From Legionella saoudiensis (lineage in GTDB: Bacteria > Pseudomonadota > Gammaproteobacteria > Legionellales > Legionellaceae): a stretch of 64,000 nucleotides of DNA. Made by a program: the position numbers and the translations under genes. The notes beneath the pieces are model-generated. The model did no database searches. It had not been told where the DNA came from and was given only the letters and a program-made list of their open reading frames with translations. How positions within the stretch are numbered: the first letter of the stretch is position 1; each line of letters starts with the position of its first letter. This document shows positions 9,551 through 19,208 of this stretch, piece after piece. The stretch is from NCBI RefSeq assembly GCF_001465875.1, contig NZ_LN901324.1, positions 558,001 to 622,000 of the forward strand, given 5' to 3'.

Positions 9551-9919
9551 ATGAGTGTAGTAATGCAACGTGCAGTAAATGAGCTGACACCGGAAATCAG
9601 TTTCACTGAATCAGCAATAAAACACTTGGTTTCTTATTTGCAAAAAAATACGGGACATATGGGCGTGCGTTTGTCCGTTAAAAAAACTGGGTGTTCAGGT
9701 TTTTCTTATGTTGTCGATTATGTCCAGGCTCCTGCAGAAGGTGATTTGGTAATGCCTTTGAATGAGGACTATGTGGTTTGTGTGGATAAGGCGAGTTATC
9801 CATTCCTTAGAAATATGAATGTTGATTATGTGAAGCAAGGATTAAATTATAAATTTATTTTTAATAATCCTAATCAAACAGGGCAATGCGGTTGTGGTGA
9901 AAGTTTTACTGTTGAATAG
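9551..9919 (+). CDS. iscA: IscA/SufA-type A-type Fe-S carrier
   Basis: A-type carrier that receives clusters and passes them to apo-proteins. The 122 residues include the three conserved cysteines: Cys48 in TGCSGFSY, and Cys113 and Cys115 in QCGCGESF. This equals Cys35/99/101 of E. coli IscA. It has about 15 extra N-terminal residues, as in SufA. It is the last gene of the trmJ-iscS-iscU-like-iscA unit. hscB, hscA and fdx, which follow in E. coli, are absent here, and repeats start instead. IscA, SufA and ErpA cannot be separated with certainty by eye; context favours IscA. Confidence 0.88.
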   Translation: MSVVMQRAVNELTPEISFTESAIKHLVSYLQKNTGHMGVRLSVKKTGCSGFSYVVDYVQAPAEGDLVMPLNEDYVVCVDKASYPFLRNMNVDYVKQGLNYKFIFNNPNQTGQCGCGESFTVE

Positions 9920-9960
9920 TTGATTTTATTATGTATGCAATCTAAGAGTTCAGCGCCACG

Positions 9961-10200
9961 AACTCTGGGTTGCTTCGTCGCTATGCTCCTCGCAATGACG
10001 AGATCTCCTCCGATTTAGAAAGTCTATTCTTTAATTAGGTTCAGTAGCCGTCATTAAGAGTGAAGTGTGGCTCCACAGGGCCCGTGAGTAGGTTGCTTGA
10101 TTATTTCGCCCCTTGCATCGATAATCAATCTAACATTAGAAACCCAATTCTTTAATCAGGTCTTGCAATCGTCATTCGAACGTAGTGAAGCAACCCAGGG
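9961..10200. repeat. Composite intergenic repeat with inverted ends
   Basis: The left end (9961-9999, CTGGGTTGCTTCGTC... to CAATGAC) is inverted, with divergence, at 10171-10200 (GTCATT... to GAAGCAACCCAGG). Inside it a roughly 50-base direct repeat with changes occurs at about 10016-10065 and 10137-10190 (shared ATTCTTTAAT and CGTCATT). It fills the first part of the 824-base gap between iscA and fis. The second part (10300-10640) is very AT-rich, and I see no gene in it. Confidence 0.65.
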
Positions 10201-10642
10201 TTCTGTGCTTCGAATGTTGATATTGTTTCATTTTCGATGGAAGTTGCAAACTTTCATAAGGAATCGTAGGGCTCTAAATTAAACTACGTTGCATTTAGGT
10301 TACTGCTTTTTAGGGTATGCACTAAATATTTAGCACGTGGTGTATTACTTAATCCAAACCACTTAATAATAGATTCTTAGAAAAAATTAAAACTCCTCTT
10401 TTCTCATCTATTATCTGCCAAAAAAATTAAGAAATCTTAAGGAAATTATTTTTTTTCTTAAGGTTCCCTTAAGGAAAATGGGAAATTAATCATTGAAAAA
10501 CAGTCTGTTAGTACAAAAAATTATCTTAATGAACATAATAGATGAAATTAAATCGCGAAATAACCTTGGGATTTGTCGCGTTAAGTGATAAAATTTTTTT
10601 AACTTAATATTTCCTTAATAAATGAATATCATTAAAACAATG

Positions 10643-10671
10643 TTTACACTCTTTGAGATGTTTGATACTAT
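10643..10671 (+). promoter_or_regulatory. Candidate sigma-70 promoter of fis
   Basis: TTTACA (10643-10648), a 17-base spacer, then TACTAT (10666-10671) preceded by TGA, giving an extended -10. It lies about 70 bases upstream of the fis ATG. The upstream 300 bases are AT-rich, as in strong growth-regulated promoters. No mapping data are available. Confidence 0.55.
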
Positions 10672-10743
10672 ATAGACCATGGTGTTCAGTGAGAGAATCT
10701 ACTGAACATAATTTTATTTGTTAATTTGTACTAGGAGACTTAA

Positions 10744-11025
10744 ATGAGTACAGAAGTTATGGTGCAAAGCAGCGAGTCGCTTTCGCATCAAGTCATTCAT
10801 GCTGTAAAAGGCTATTTAACCAGCGTTAATAATAAAGATGCTAACTTAAATTTATATCAATTAATTGTTGAAGAAGTTGAAGCTCCTTTATTTAGAACTG
10901 TTATGGAATTAACTCGATACAATCAATCTAAAGCAGCTCGTGTTTTGGGTGTAAGTCGTGGTACTTTGCGCACTAAACTAAAGCGTTATTTTGATGATGA
11001 GTTCATCGGTACTCGTGATTTCTAA
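10744..11025 (+). CDS. fis: Fis-family nucleoid protein
   Basis: Small DNA-bending regulator that binds as a dimer. The 93 residues are close to E. coli Fis (98). The C-terminal helix-turn-helix is clear: NQSKAARVLGVSRGTLRTKLKRY (about 59-81). The N-terminal part is shorter and differs from the E. coli beta-hairpin arms. AGGAG stands before the ATG. Unlike enterics, it is not behind dusB but alone, with a long AT-rich upstream region. Legionella genomes are known to carry several Fis paralogues, so which one this is cannot be told here. Confidence 0.92.
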   Translation: MSTEVMVQSSESLSHQVIHAVKGYLTSVNNKDANLNLYQLIVEEVEAPLFRTVMELTRYNQSKAARVLGVSRGTLRTKLKRYFDDEFIGTRDF

Positions 11026-11107
11026 TTGATATTGCGTGTATAGTTGTAGTTTTTTGTGGTTTTTTCGTATTGTGCACTTATTTATGGTGGCCTTTAGCTA
11101 AGCAGTC

Positions 11108-11116
11108 TGCTACTAT
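11108..11116 (+). promoter_or_regulatory. Extended -10 element of rnpB
   Basis: TGCTACTAT is an extended -10 (TGN plus TACTAT) ending eight bases before the predicted 5' end of the RNase P RNA at about 11125. No good -35 is visible 17 bases upstream, which fits an extended -10 promoter. Confidence 0.45.
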
Positions 11117-11124
11117 TGGTAACA

Positions 11125-11475
11125 GAGTTGGTTAGACAATCGCTCTCTACCTCGGTAGGGGGAGGAAAGTCCGGGCTCCATAGGGTAGAGTGCCAGGTAA
11201 CGCCTGGGAGGCGTAAGCCTACGGAAAGTGCCACAGAAAATATACCGCCTCTTCGGAGGTAAGGGTGAAATGGTGCGGTAAGAGCGCACCGCGCGTCTGG
11301 CAACAGACGTGGCAGGGAAAACCCCACTCGGAGCAAGACCAAATAGGAATCCATTTGACTGCAATGTCATGACGTGCGACCCGTACGGGATTCGGGTAGG
11401 TTGCTTGAGGCATGCGGTGACGTATGTCCCAGATGAATGATTGTCCAAGACAGAACCCGGCTTATCGACCGACTC
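11125..11475 (+). ncRNA. rnpB: RNase P RNA (class A)
   Basis: Catalytic RNA that cuts 5' leaders from pre-tRNAs. The conserved blocks appear in the standard order: GGAGGAAAGTCCGGGCTCCA (about 11161-11180), GGGTAGAGTGCCAGGTAACGC, GGTGCGGTAAGAGCGCACCG, GGAGCAAGACCAAATAGG, GGGTAGGTTGCTTGAG, and AGATGAATGATTGTCC followed by ACAGAACCCGGCTTATCG. P1 is formed by GAGTTGGT (11125-11132) and ACCGACTC (11468-11475). At about 351 bases it is slightly shorter than the E. coli RNA. A TTTCTTTTTTC run follows P1 and probably terminates it. The overlapping minus-strand reading frames are not genes. Confidence 0.97.
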
Positions 11476-11592
11476 TTTCTTTTTTCATTCATATAATCAT
11501 TGTGTTGTTGTTACGTTGGGCTGCAAAGCCCAACGGCGAACTTATCTTCTCAACTTCTAAAAAACTACTTTTGCTTAAATTTAAGGCCTAGA

Positions 11593-13221
11593 TTAGGCTG
11601 TATTGAGCATTTCCAGAGAAAAAGTGGAAAGTGCATGGCGAAGCTTCTCATAATTAAGCGGTTTGATTAAATGTAAATCAAAGCCTGCTTTCTGAGCGTG
11701 GTCTTTGTCTTGCTCTCTACCATAACCCGTCAGAGCAATAAGATAAGGAGATATAGGGAGATTTTCTTGCCGAAGGGCCTGAGCTACCTGATAGCCATTC
11801 ATTCCTGAAAGACCAATGTCGCAAATCACAACGGCTGGCTGGAAAAGGCGGATTAACTCTACCCCTTGAGCCCCGTTATGAGCCATCTCTACTTCATAGC
11901 CCTCTATATCGAGCAGCATTTTCAGGCTGTCTGCTACATCCTGATTATCTTCAATTATTACAATTCGGCATTTTTTGCCTTTTAAAAAAAGAGAATCTAC
12001 TTTTTCTGAGGATACGTCTGGGAGTTGGGGGGTAATTGGCAGATAAATGGAAAATTTTGCTCCCTTATCTAGGCCATCACTATGAGCGGTCACTTGGCCA
12101 TCATGGAGTTCCGCTAAGCCTTTAACTAACGCTAACCCTAAGCCTAAGCCACCGCGGTGACGATCTAATCCTTGATCTGCTTGGCGGAAGGCCTCAAAAA
12201 CTGTAGGAAGGATGTGTGGTTCAATGCCCACACCGGTATCTTGAACGGCGATGATGGCTTCGTGATCTTTTTCATTATATGTAAGAGTTATTTTAACCTG
12301 ACCGCCAGGATGATTGAATTTATGAGCATTATGTAGCAAGTTTCCAATTGCTTGGGTCAGGCGAGTTGAGTCTCCTTCGAGCCAGATAGGTTTGGGAGGA
12401 AGATGGATTTCCAACATCATGCCTTCTTCTTCAAAAATTGTTGCGTAATCTTGTGCTGTATCATGAACAATTTGGGTGAGGTTACATCGTTCTTTGCGTA
12501 ACAAAATTAACCCACGGGCAATACGGGTTGAATCAAGCAAATCATCAATCAGTCGTACTATATGCGTCACCTGGCGATCAATCATGTCATGCAATTGCCC
12601 CCATCGAGGATCGTCAGGTTTAACTAAATGCATTAATCGCACCGCATTTTTTATCGGTCCTAAGGGGTTTCGTAACTCATGTGCCAGCATACCTAGGAAC
12701 TCATCTTTGCGACGATCTGCCTCTTCTGCTGCTGTGCGTCGCGCTCGCTCCTCTGCTTGCAAAGCTGCTTGTCGCCGCATCTGCGACAACTCGATAAAAA
12801 CACGCACTTTCGCTTTTAGAATTTCAGGAACTACTGGTGTTGGCAAATAGTCAACAGCTCCACTCGCATAACCCTGTGCGACTTGGACCTCATCTGTAAA
12901 GGCGGTGAGAAAAATAATTGGAGTGCTGGCGGATTTTTTGCGATTGCGGATAAAGGTTGCTGTTTCAAATCCATCCATCCCGGGCATATTGACATCGAGT
13001 AAGATTACAGCAAATTCATGTTGCAAAACTAGTTTTAAGGCATCTTCTCCAGAGCGCGCCATAATAAGATTTTGCCCTAGCTCCTCTAGGATACTTTGAT
13101 ACACTACCAACTTTTCTGGCAGATCATCAACGAGAAGAATATTGAGAGGCTCCGTCTGAGCATGATTGTCCTCGGGGCCCGACAAGGTAGTTTTGTTCGG
13201 ATCCATAGTTAAGTTATACAT
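11593..13221 (-). CDS. Hybrid histidine kinase, REC-HisKA-HATPase-REC
   Basis: 542 residues with no membrane segment, so cytoplasmic. Order: receiver domain (27-140) with acid pocket Asp32/Asp33 and phospho-site Asp76; coiled linker (140-170); HisKA with His181 (LAHELRNPL); HATPase with DTGVGIEP and GLGLGLALVKGL; C-terminal receiver (about 415-535) with CDIGLSGMNGY and a normal IKP lysine. In the first receiver the switch lysine is replaced (DYLPTPV), which I recall as common in this receiver-kinase family. AAGGA precedes the ATG. It lies eight bases after the giant kinase gene and is very likely its operon partner. Confidence 0.9.
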   Translation of the reverse strand: MYNLTMDPNKTTLSGPEDNHAQTEPLNILLVDDLPEKLVVYQSILEELGQNLIMARSGEDALKLVLQHEFAVILLDVNMPGMDGFETATFIRNRKKSASTPIIFLTAFTDEVQVAQGYASGAVDYLPTPVVPEILKAKVRVFIELSQMRRQAALQAEERARRTAAEEADRRKDEFLGMLAHELRNPLGPIKNAVRLMHLVKPDDPRWGQLHDMIDRQVTHIVRLIDDLLDSTRIARGLILLRKERCNLTQIVHDTAQDYATIFEEEGMMLEIHLPPKPIWLEGDSTRLTQAIGNLLHNAHKFNHPGGQVKITLTYNEKDHEAIIAVQDTGVGIEPHILPTVFEAFRQADQGLDRHRGGLGLGLALVKGLAELHDGQVTAHSDGLDKGAKFSIYLPITPQLPDVSSEKVDSLFLKGKKCRIVIIEDNQDVADSLKMLLDIEGYEVEMAHNGAQGVELIRLFQPAVVICDIGLSGMNGYQVAQALRQENLPISPYLIALTGYGREQDKDHAQKAGFDLHLIKPLNYEKLRHALSTFSLEMLNTA

Positions 13222-13229
13222 AATATTCC

Positions 13230-16200
13230 TTATTTATGAAGCCACGCACGCAGGATCATCATCAATTGGTCAATATCGACAGGTTTTGACAAATAGTCCC
13301 AGGCTCCTGCTTCGATGCATTTCTCTCGATCTCCCTTCATCGCCTTTGCAGTGACGGCAACGATTGGCAGATTCTTCAAATTCTCGAATTTACGGATTTC
13401 TCGAATGGTTTCCATACCATCCATTTCAGGCATCATGATATCGATTAGAACAATATCGATCTCCGAATCTTCACAGACAAGACGAATGGCATCTCGTCCA
13501 TTATCGGCAGAAAGGATGTTCATCTTATGATCTTCAAGTATTGTTGCCAGGGCGAAAATATTTCGCGCGTCATCATCCACGATTAAAACTTTCTTTCCAA
13601 TTAATAGCTGATCTGTTTGATATAGCTTTTGGAGTTTTTTGCTAGAAGTTTCTGTTAATTTACTTATAGGAAGATGAAGATGACTGGTTACCAAATTCAG
13701 CAGTCGATCCAGTGAACTGGCGCAGAACAGGGGAGTTGAGCCAATTTGCATGTTGTGACTTACTTTTTCATTCTTTTTATCATCATAGACAATAATAGGC
13801 ATTGAATGAATTAATAAAGCTTCCTCTTCTTCGGATTTTTCGGAAATAAAGTCTTCTGCTATATGCATGAGCTTTGGCCCCGCAATAATGCAGTCGATTT
13901 TTTTCTGGCTTAAAATATTTCGAGCTGATTTTATATCACTTGCTGTGATTGTTTCGAGATTGTCTATAACAAGTTCTTTTTTAATTAAGGTTTGTTGGCT
14001 TTCGTCCGGTTCTGCGATCAAGATACATTTTTTCTTTAACGTTGAAAAATCCCTTAACGTAACAAAAAATTTATCGAGAATGTCACGGCTTTGTACTGGT
14101 TTGGTGATAAAAGCAAAGGCGCCTGAATCTATGGCTCTCGTGCGCGATTCGTCAGCCGATATAATGGAAACCGGAATATGCCGCGTGGCTAGATCATTCT
14201 TTATTCGTTCGAGCACGCGCCAGCCTAGCATGTCAGGCAAATGAATATCAAGCAAAATGGCGTCTGGTTTATAATCGTTTATCATAGCAATTGCAGCTGC
14301 CCCCATGGAGGTCATTAATACCTTGAATCCTTTTTCGCGAGCGGCATCGATCATAAAACGTGCAAATACCAAATTATTTTCCACGATTAGCAGAAGATGA
14401 TCATTGGGTTGAATGAACTCACGATCATCCCCCAATTCATTAACAAGAGGTCTTGATTCTTGTTCATGCGTGAAGGGTAGAGGCTCCTCTTTTCTTGGGA
14501 GAGATATATTAATTTTCTGCTGTAGCGTTTCTTTGATGAAATCTCCGCTTGTGGCGGCTTTTCGTAAACGGGCGGAAGAATAGATTAGGGGAAGATACAG
14601 TGTAAATGTACTGCCTTGCCCTGGATGTGAGGTCAAGCGAATTTCGCCACCTAGTAAACGAGATAATTCCCGGCTAATGGCCAGGCCAAGGCCGGTACCT
14701 CCGTATTTACGACTGGTGGAACCATCTGCTTGCTGGAACGCTTCAAATATTATCATTTGCTTGTCTGCTGCAATACCGATACCCGTATCAGACACTGAGA
14801 AAGCTAAAACCTCATTAACTCGATTCAGCTCCTCATTATCCGTTCCCCAACCGCTGGTGGCAGGTTCAATAGCGAGGGTGACTTTACCTTGATGGGTGAA
14901 CTTGAATGCATTAGAAAGAAGATTTTTAAGAATTTGTTGTAGACGTTTGGGATCAGTATACATAGAGCGTGGCAGGCGTGAATCCATTCGTACAACGAAA
15001 TCGACGTTTTTGGATTCAGCAACATGCTTGAAGGTACGTGCAACATAACTTTGCAAATCATCCATACGTAATTCACTGCTTTCAACCATGACCGTACCTG
15101 ACTCGATTTTGGATAAATCGAGAATGTCATGAATCAGCATAAGCAGGTCATTACCTGAGCTATGGATAATTCGGGCATAGTCCGTCTGTTTAGACGTCAT
15201 ATTACCTTCAGGGTTTTTGCTTAATTGGTCGGATAGGATAAGCAAAGAGTTTAGGGGCGTGCGCAACTCGTGTGACATATTAGCAAGGAATTCGGATTTA
15301 TATTTGGATGTTAATGCCAACTGTTTTGCTTTGTCTTCTAGCTCCTGGCGGGCTTGTTCTACTTCGCGGTTTTTATGTTCTACTTCCTCATTTTGCTGTA
15401 CGAGAAGACGGGCTTTCTCTTGCAGTTCTTCATTAGTATTTTCCAACTGTTCTTGTCGAGTTTGTAATTGATGCGCTAGGGATTGCGACTGGGTCAGCAG
15501 ATCCTCTGTTCTCATATTAGCTTCAATAGTGTTCAGTACAATACCGATTGATTCCGTTAACTGATCAAGAAGTGCATGGTGCGATGGGTTAAAGCCTTCA
15601 AATGAGGCCAGCTCGAGAACACCCTTAACTTGCCCTTCGAAGATCAGCGGCAAAACAAGAACGCTTCGAGGAACTCCATATCCCAAACCGGATGAAATAC
15701 GGATGTAATTATCCGGTATATTATCTAATACAATTTTACGTTTTTCTAATGCACATTGCCCGATGATGCCTTCTCCAAGACTGATTTGTTTCCCGATTTT
15801 CGATTCGCCTTCGGAAGCAAAACTAGCCAATAGGGTTAGGCGAGGATTCTTTTCCTTATTATCCAATATATAGAATTCTGCTTGCTGGGCCTGAACAACA
15901 GGTGATAATTCGGATAGGACCATCCTGCCCACGTTGGTCAAGTCGCGTTGTCCTTGAAGCATTCGGCTAAATTTCGCTAGATTCGTTTTTAGCCAGTCTT
16001 GCTGCATATTTTTCTGAGTTGTGTCACGCAGATTCCGAATCATCTCGTTAATCGTATCTTTAAGAACGGCTACCTCACCCTGAGCGCCTACTGTGATCGA
16101 TCGGGTTAAGTCTCCTTTGGTTACGGAGATAGCCACCTCAGCAATTGCTCGAACCTGTGTTGTTAGGTTTGCAGCGAGCTGGTTCACGTTCTCAGTCAAT

Positions 16201-18980
16201 CCTTTCCATGTTCCAGAGGCGCCCGGAACTTTTGCCTGGCCCCCCAACTGGCCTTCAACACCTACCTCACGTGCCACCGTTGTTACCTGTTCAGCAAACG
16301 TTGCTAGCGTGTCTATCATGGAGTTAATCGTGTCCGCCAATTCGGCAATTTCGCCTTTTGCTTCTACAGTTAGTTTACGCTTTAGATCGCCATTAGCTAC
16401 TGAGGTCACAACCTTGGCAATACCGCGCACCTGACTTGTTAGGTTGTTGGCCATCATGTTGACTGAGTCGGTTAAATCTTTCCACGTTCCAGAAACACCC
16501 TCAACTCGGGCTTGACCGCCCAATTTGCCTTCGGTGCCCACTTCTTTTGCAACACGTGTCACTTCGGCGGCAAAAGAGTTTAACTGATCTACCATCGTGT
16601 TAACGGTATTTTTTAGCTCCAGGATTTCTCCTTTAACGTCAACGGTAATTTGTTTTGACAAGTCACCGGCAGCAACGGCTTTCGTCACATCAGCGATATT
16701 ACGAACCTGGCCTGTCAAGTTGCGAGCCATGGAGTTCACTGAGTCCGTCAAGTCTTTCCAGGTACCGGCAACCCCTGATACATTGGCCTGCCCTCCGAGC
16801 TTTCCTTCGGTACCTACCTCACGCGATACCCGGGTCACCTCCGAGGCGAAGGAGCGCAGCTGGTCTACCATGGTATTAATTGTATTCTTGAGCTCTAGAA
16901 TTTCCCCTTGCACATCAACCGTAATTTTGCGTGACAAATCGCCATTAGCAATGGCAGTACCTACCTCAGCAATATTACGTACTTGTCCGGTTAAATTACC
17001 CGCCATCATATTGACCGAATCGGTCAAATCTTTCCACGTCCCGGCCACACCTTCTACATTGGCCTGACCGCCAAGTTTGCCTTCCGTACCCACCTCGCGG
17101 GCTACGCGCGTTACTTCTGCTGCAAAAGAGGATAATTGGTCTACCATCGTATTAATAGTGGCTTTTAGCTCTAGAATTTCACCAGCCACATCTACTGTAA
17201 TTTTACGAGACAAGTCTCCATTCGCAACCGCTTTGGTCACATCAGCAATGTTTCGCACCTGCCCGGTTAAGTTACCCGCCATCGAGTTTACTGAGTCGGT
17301 GAGGTTTTTCCAGGTTCCGCCCACTCCAGGCACATCGGCTTGGCCTCCAAGCTTCCCTTCTGTGCCCACCTCGCGAGCAACACGAGTTACCTCGGAGGCA
17401 AAGGAGCCGAGCTGATCCACCATCGTGTTGACGGTATTTTTCAGCTCTAGAATTTCTCCTTTAACATCCACAGTAATTTTTTTTGATAAGTCCCCATTGG
17501 CAACGGCCGTAGTTACATCAGCAATATTACGTACTTGTGCAGTCAAGTTAGATGCCATCGAGTTCACTGAGTCGGTGAGGTTTTTCCAGGTACCGCCCAC
17601 TCCAGGCACATCAGCCTGGCCTCCGAGTTTGCCCTCTGTCCCCACCTCGCGCGCAACACGAGTTACCTCGGAGGCAAAGGAACCGAGCTGATCCACCATC
17701 GTATTAACCGTATTTTTCAGCTCCAGGATTTCCCCTTTAACATCCACAGTAATTTTTTTCGATAAGTCCCCGTTAGCAACAGCCGTAGTTACATCGGCAA
17801 TGTTCCGTACTTGTGCGGTCAGGTTGGATGCCATGAAGTTCACTGAGTCGGTCAAATCCTTCCAGGTACCGGCGACATCCTTAACATCTGCTTGGCCTCC
17901 GAGCTTACCCTCTGTACCCACCTCGCGAGCCACACGCGTTACCTCAGCAGCAAAGGAGTTCAATTGATCAACCATGGCGTTAATCGTAATTTTTAATTCA
18001 AGAATTTCGCCTTTAACATCAACAGTGATTTTTTTCGACAAGTCACCGTTGGCAACGGCCGTAGTTACATCGGCAATATTACGCACCTGAGCGGTCAAAT
18101 TACCCGCCATGAAATTTACTGAATCAGTTAAATCTTTCCATGTACCAGATACACCTTCGACTTGTGCCTGACCGCCAAGCTTTCCCTCTGTACCTACTTC
18201 ACGCGCAACACGTGTTACTTCTGAAGCGAAGGAACGCAGTTGGTCTACCATCGTGTTAATGGTGTTTTTTAATTCGAGGATTTCGCCTTTAACGTCTACT
18301 GTTACTTTCTTTGATAAGTCCCCGCCAGCTACAGCGGTTGCCACTTCGGCAATGTTACGTACCTGGCCGGTGAGGTTACCAGCCATCATGTTTACGGAGT
18401 CGGTGAGGTCTTTCCATGTACCGGCTACCCCCTTCACTTTAGCCTGACCACCAAGTTTTCCTTCGGTACCAACCTCTCGGGCTACTCGAGTTACTTCGGA
18501 GGCGAAAGATGATAATTGCGCCACCATCGTGTTGATGGTTCGCGCTGTACACAAGAACTCTCCTTGCAGCGGCCGATCATCAATTTCCAATGCCATGTTT
18601 TGCGATAAATTACCTTGTGCCACCGCTCCAATTACGCGAGCAGTTTCTGAGGTTGGATGTACCAGATCATCAATCAGATCATTAACGCATTCCACAGAAT
18701 CTCGCCAAAATCCACCTACATCTCCTAGAGATAAACGTTGACTTAGCTTGCCTTCTTTTCCTACAGTGAGGCTCAAGCGATGCAACTCGGCGGCCATACG
18801 CTCATTCATTTCTAAAACCTCATTGAATGCGTCAGCCACTTTTCCGGCGACACCTTCCCATTGAATAGGCAAGCGGATTCCGGAATGTCCCTTTCGTAAT
18901 GCGATGAGTGCCTGCAGAAGGATGGTCATCATTCCATTATAGTCGACTATTTCTTGATCAAAAGGCGCTAAACTAGACAT
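13230..18980 (-). CDS. Giant soluble poly-HAMP hybrid histidine kinase
   Basis: 1916 residues without a membrane helix or signal peptide. After a divergent first HAMP unit (about 75-170) come nine 92-residue repeats (about 170-995). Each repeat holds a GTEGKLGGQ...[11 protein letters not shown] half and a [19 protein letters not shown] half, i.e. alternating divergent and canonical HAMP domains. Then follow a GAF domain (about 1020-1180), a coiled coil, HisKA ([11 protein letters not shown]), HATPase ([12 protein letters not shown]) and three receivers. The first (LLDIHLPDM) and third ([17 protein letters not shown]) look active; the middle one has no phospho-Asp (CIIAGPKLM). The layout matches fungal group III kinases (Nik1 type), which sense osmotic stress through poly-HAMP. 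It is first in a two-kinase operon. Confidence 0.95.
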   Translation of the reverse strand: MSSLAPFDQEIVDYNGMMTILLQALIALRKGHSGIRLPIQWEGVAGKVADAFNEVLEMNERMAAELHRLSLTVGKEGKLSQRLSLGDVGGFWRDSVECVNDLIDDLVHPTSETARVIGAVAQGNLSQNMALEIDDRPLQGEFLCTARTINTMVAQLSSFASEVTRVAREVGTEGKLGGQAKVKGVAGTWKDLTDSVNMMAGNLTGQVRNIAEVATAVAGGDLSKKVTVDVKGEILELKNTINTMVDQLRSFASEVTRVAREVGTEGKLGGQAQVEGVSGTWKDLTDSVNFMAGNLTAQVRNIADVTTAVANGDLSKKITVDVKGEILELKITINAMVDQLNSFAAEVTRVAREVGTEGKLGGQADVKDVAGTWKDLTDSVNFMASNLTAQVRNIADVTTAVANGDLSKKITVDVKGEILELKNTVNTMVDQLGSFASEVTRVAREVGTEGKLGGQADVPGVGGTWKNLTDSVNSMASNLTAQVRNIADVTTAVANGDLSKKITVDVKGEILELKNTVNTMVDQLGSFASEVTRVAREVGTEGKLGGQADVPGVGGTWKNLTDSVNSMAGNLTGQVRNIADVTKAVANGDLSRKITVDVAGEILELKATINTMVDQLSSFAAEVTRVAREVGTEGKLGGQANVEGVAGTWKDLTDSVNMMAGNLTGQVRNIAEVGTAIANGDLSRKITVDVQGEILELKNTINTMVDQLRSFASEVTRVSREVGTEGKLGGQANVSGVAGTWKDLTDSVNSMARNLTGQVRNIADVTKAVAAGDLSKQITVDVKGEILELKNTVNTMVDQLNSFAAEVTRVAKEVGTEGKLGGQARVEGVSGTWKDLTDSVNMMANNLTSQVRGIAKVVTSVANGDLKRKLTVEAKGEIAELADTINSMIDTLATFAEQVTTVAREVGVEGQLGGQAKVPGASGTWKGLTENVNQLAANLTTQVRAIAEVAISVTKGDLTRSITVGAQGEVAVLKDTINEMIRNLRDTTQKNMQQDWLKTNLAKFSRMLQGQRDLTNVGRMVLSELSPVVQAQQAEFYILDNKEKNPRLTLLASFASEGESKIGKQISLGEGIIGQCALEKRKIVLDNIPDNYIRISSGLGYGVPRSVLVLPLIFEGQVKGVLELASFEGFNPSHHALLDQLTESIGIVLNTIEANMRTEDLLTQSQSLAHQLQTRQEQLENTNEELQEKARLLVQQNEEVEHKNREVEQARQELEDKAKQLALTSKYKSEFLANMSHELRTPLNSLLILSDQLSKNPEGNMTSKQTDYARIIHSSGNDLLMLIHDILDLSKIESGTVMVESSELRMDDLQSYVARTFKHVAESKNVDFVVRMDSRLPRSMYTDPKRLQQILKNLLSNAFKFTHQGKVTLAIEPATSGWGTDNEELNRVNEVLAFSVSDTGIGIAADKQMIIFEAFQQADGSTSRKYGGTGLGLAISRELSRLLGGEIRLTSHPGQGSTFTLYLPLIYSSARLRKAATSGDFIKETLQQKINISLPRKEEPLPFTHEQESRPLVNELGDDREFIQPNDHLLLIVENNLVFARFMIDAAREKGFKVLMTSMGAAAIAMINDYKPDAILLDIHLPDMLGWRVLERIKNDLATRHIPVSIISADESRTRAIDSGAFAFITKPVQSRDILDKFFVTLRDFSTLKKKCILIAEPDESQQTLIKKELVIDNLETITASDIKSARNILSQKKIDCIIAGPKLMHIAEDFISEKSEEEEALLIHSMPIIVYDDKKNEKVSHNMQIGSTPLFCASSLDRLLNLVTSHLHLPISKLTETSSKKLQKLYQTDQLLIGKKVLIVDDDARNIFALATILEDHKMNILSADNGRDAIRLVCEDSEIDIVLIDIMMPEMDGMETIREIRKFENLKNLPIVAVTAKAMKGDREKCIEAGAWDYLSKPVDIDQLMMILRAWLHK
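16000..18473 (-). repeat. 276-base tandem repeats encoding poly-HAMP
   Basis: Nine in-frame units of 276 bases (92 codons) inside the giant kinase gene. Units 3-5 (about 17100-17930) are nearly identical at DNA level, including many synonymous positions, while the outer units differ more. This suggests recent unit duplication or gene conversion in the middle of the array. Unit number could vary between strains by recombination. Confidence 0.9.
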
Positions 18981-19208
18981 ATTATATCCCTGACGATTTC
19001 TATTTATCCCTATACTATTGGGCAGTGATGCTAACTTAAGTGATCAATTAAAAGCAAATTTTTTTATTGAGCCATGAGGCAAATTTTTTGGGGGAAAATT
19101 CTATTATTTTAGAGTGTTAGATAAAATAATAAATGAGATTTTTTTATACAAAAAAGGACAGGATTTTGTTTAATTGGCTCCCTGCGGATTGCAGGAAGCC
19201 GAAGGAGT

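Noticed and set aside
10097..10282. 61-codon plus-strand frame
   Set aside because: It runs through the intergenic repeat shared with other gaps and has no ribosome site.
11094..11448. Several minus-strand reading frames of 64-111 codons
   Set aside because: They lie inside the RNase P RNA; its conserved core explains the sequence and the frames have no ribosome sites or family features.
12830..12870. Loss of the receiver lysine in the smaller hybrid kinase
   Set aside because: As far as I recall, the PxP form in place of KP is common in this receiver-kinase family, so it is not special to this protein.
16000..18473. CRISPR-like periodicity
   Set aside because: The repeats are 276 bases, contiguous, in frame and protein-coding, with no spacers.
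16093..18741. Many plus-strand frames opposite the giant kinase
   Set aside because: They repeat with the 276-base period of the HAMP units and are antisense shadows of that coding sequence.
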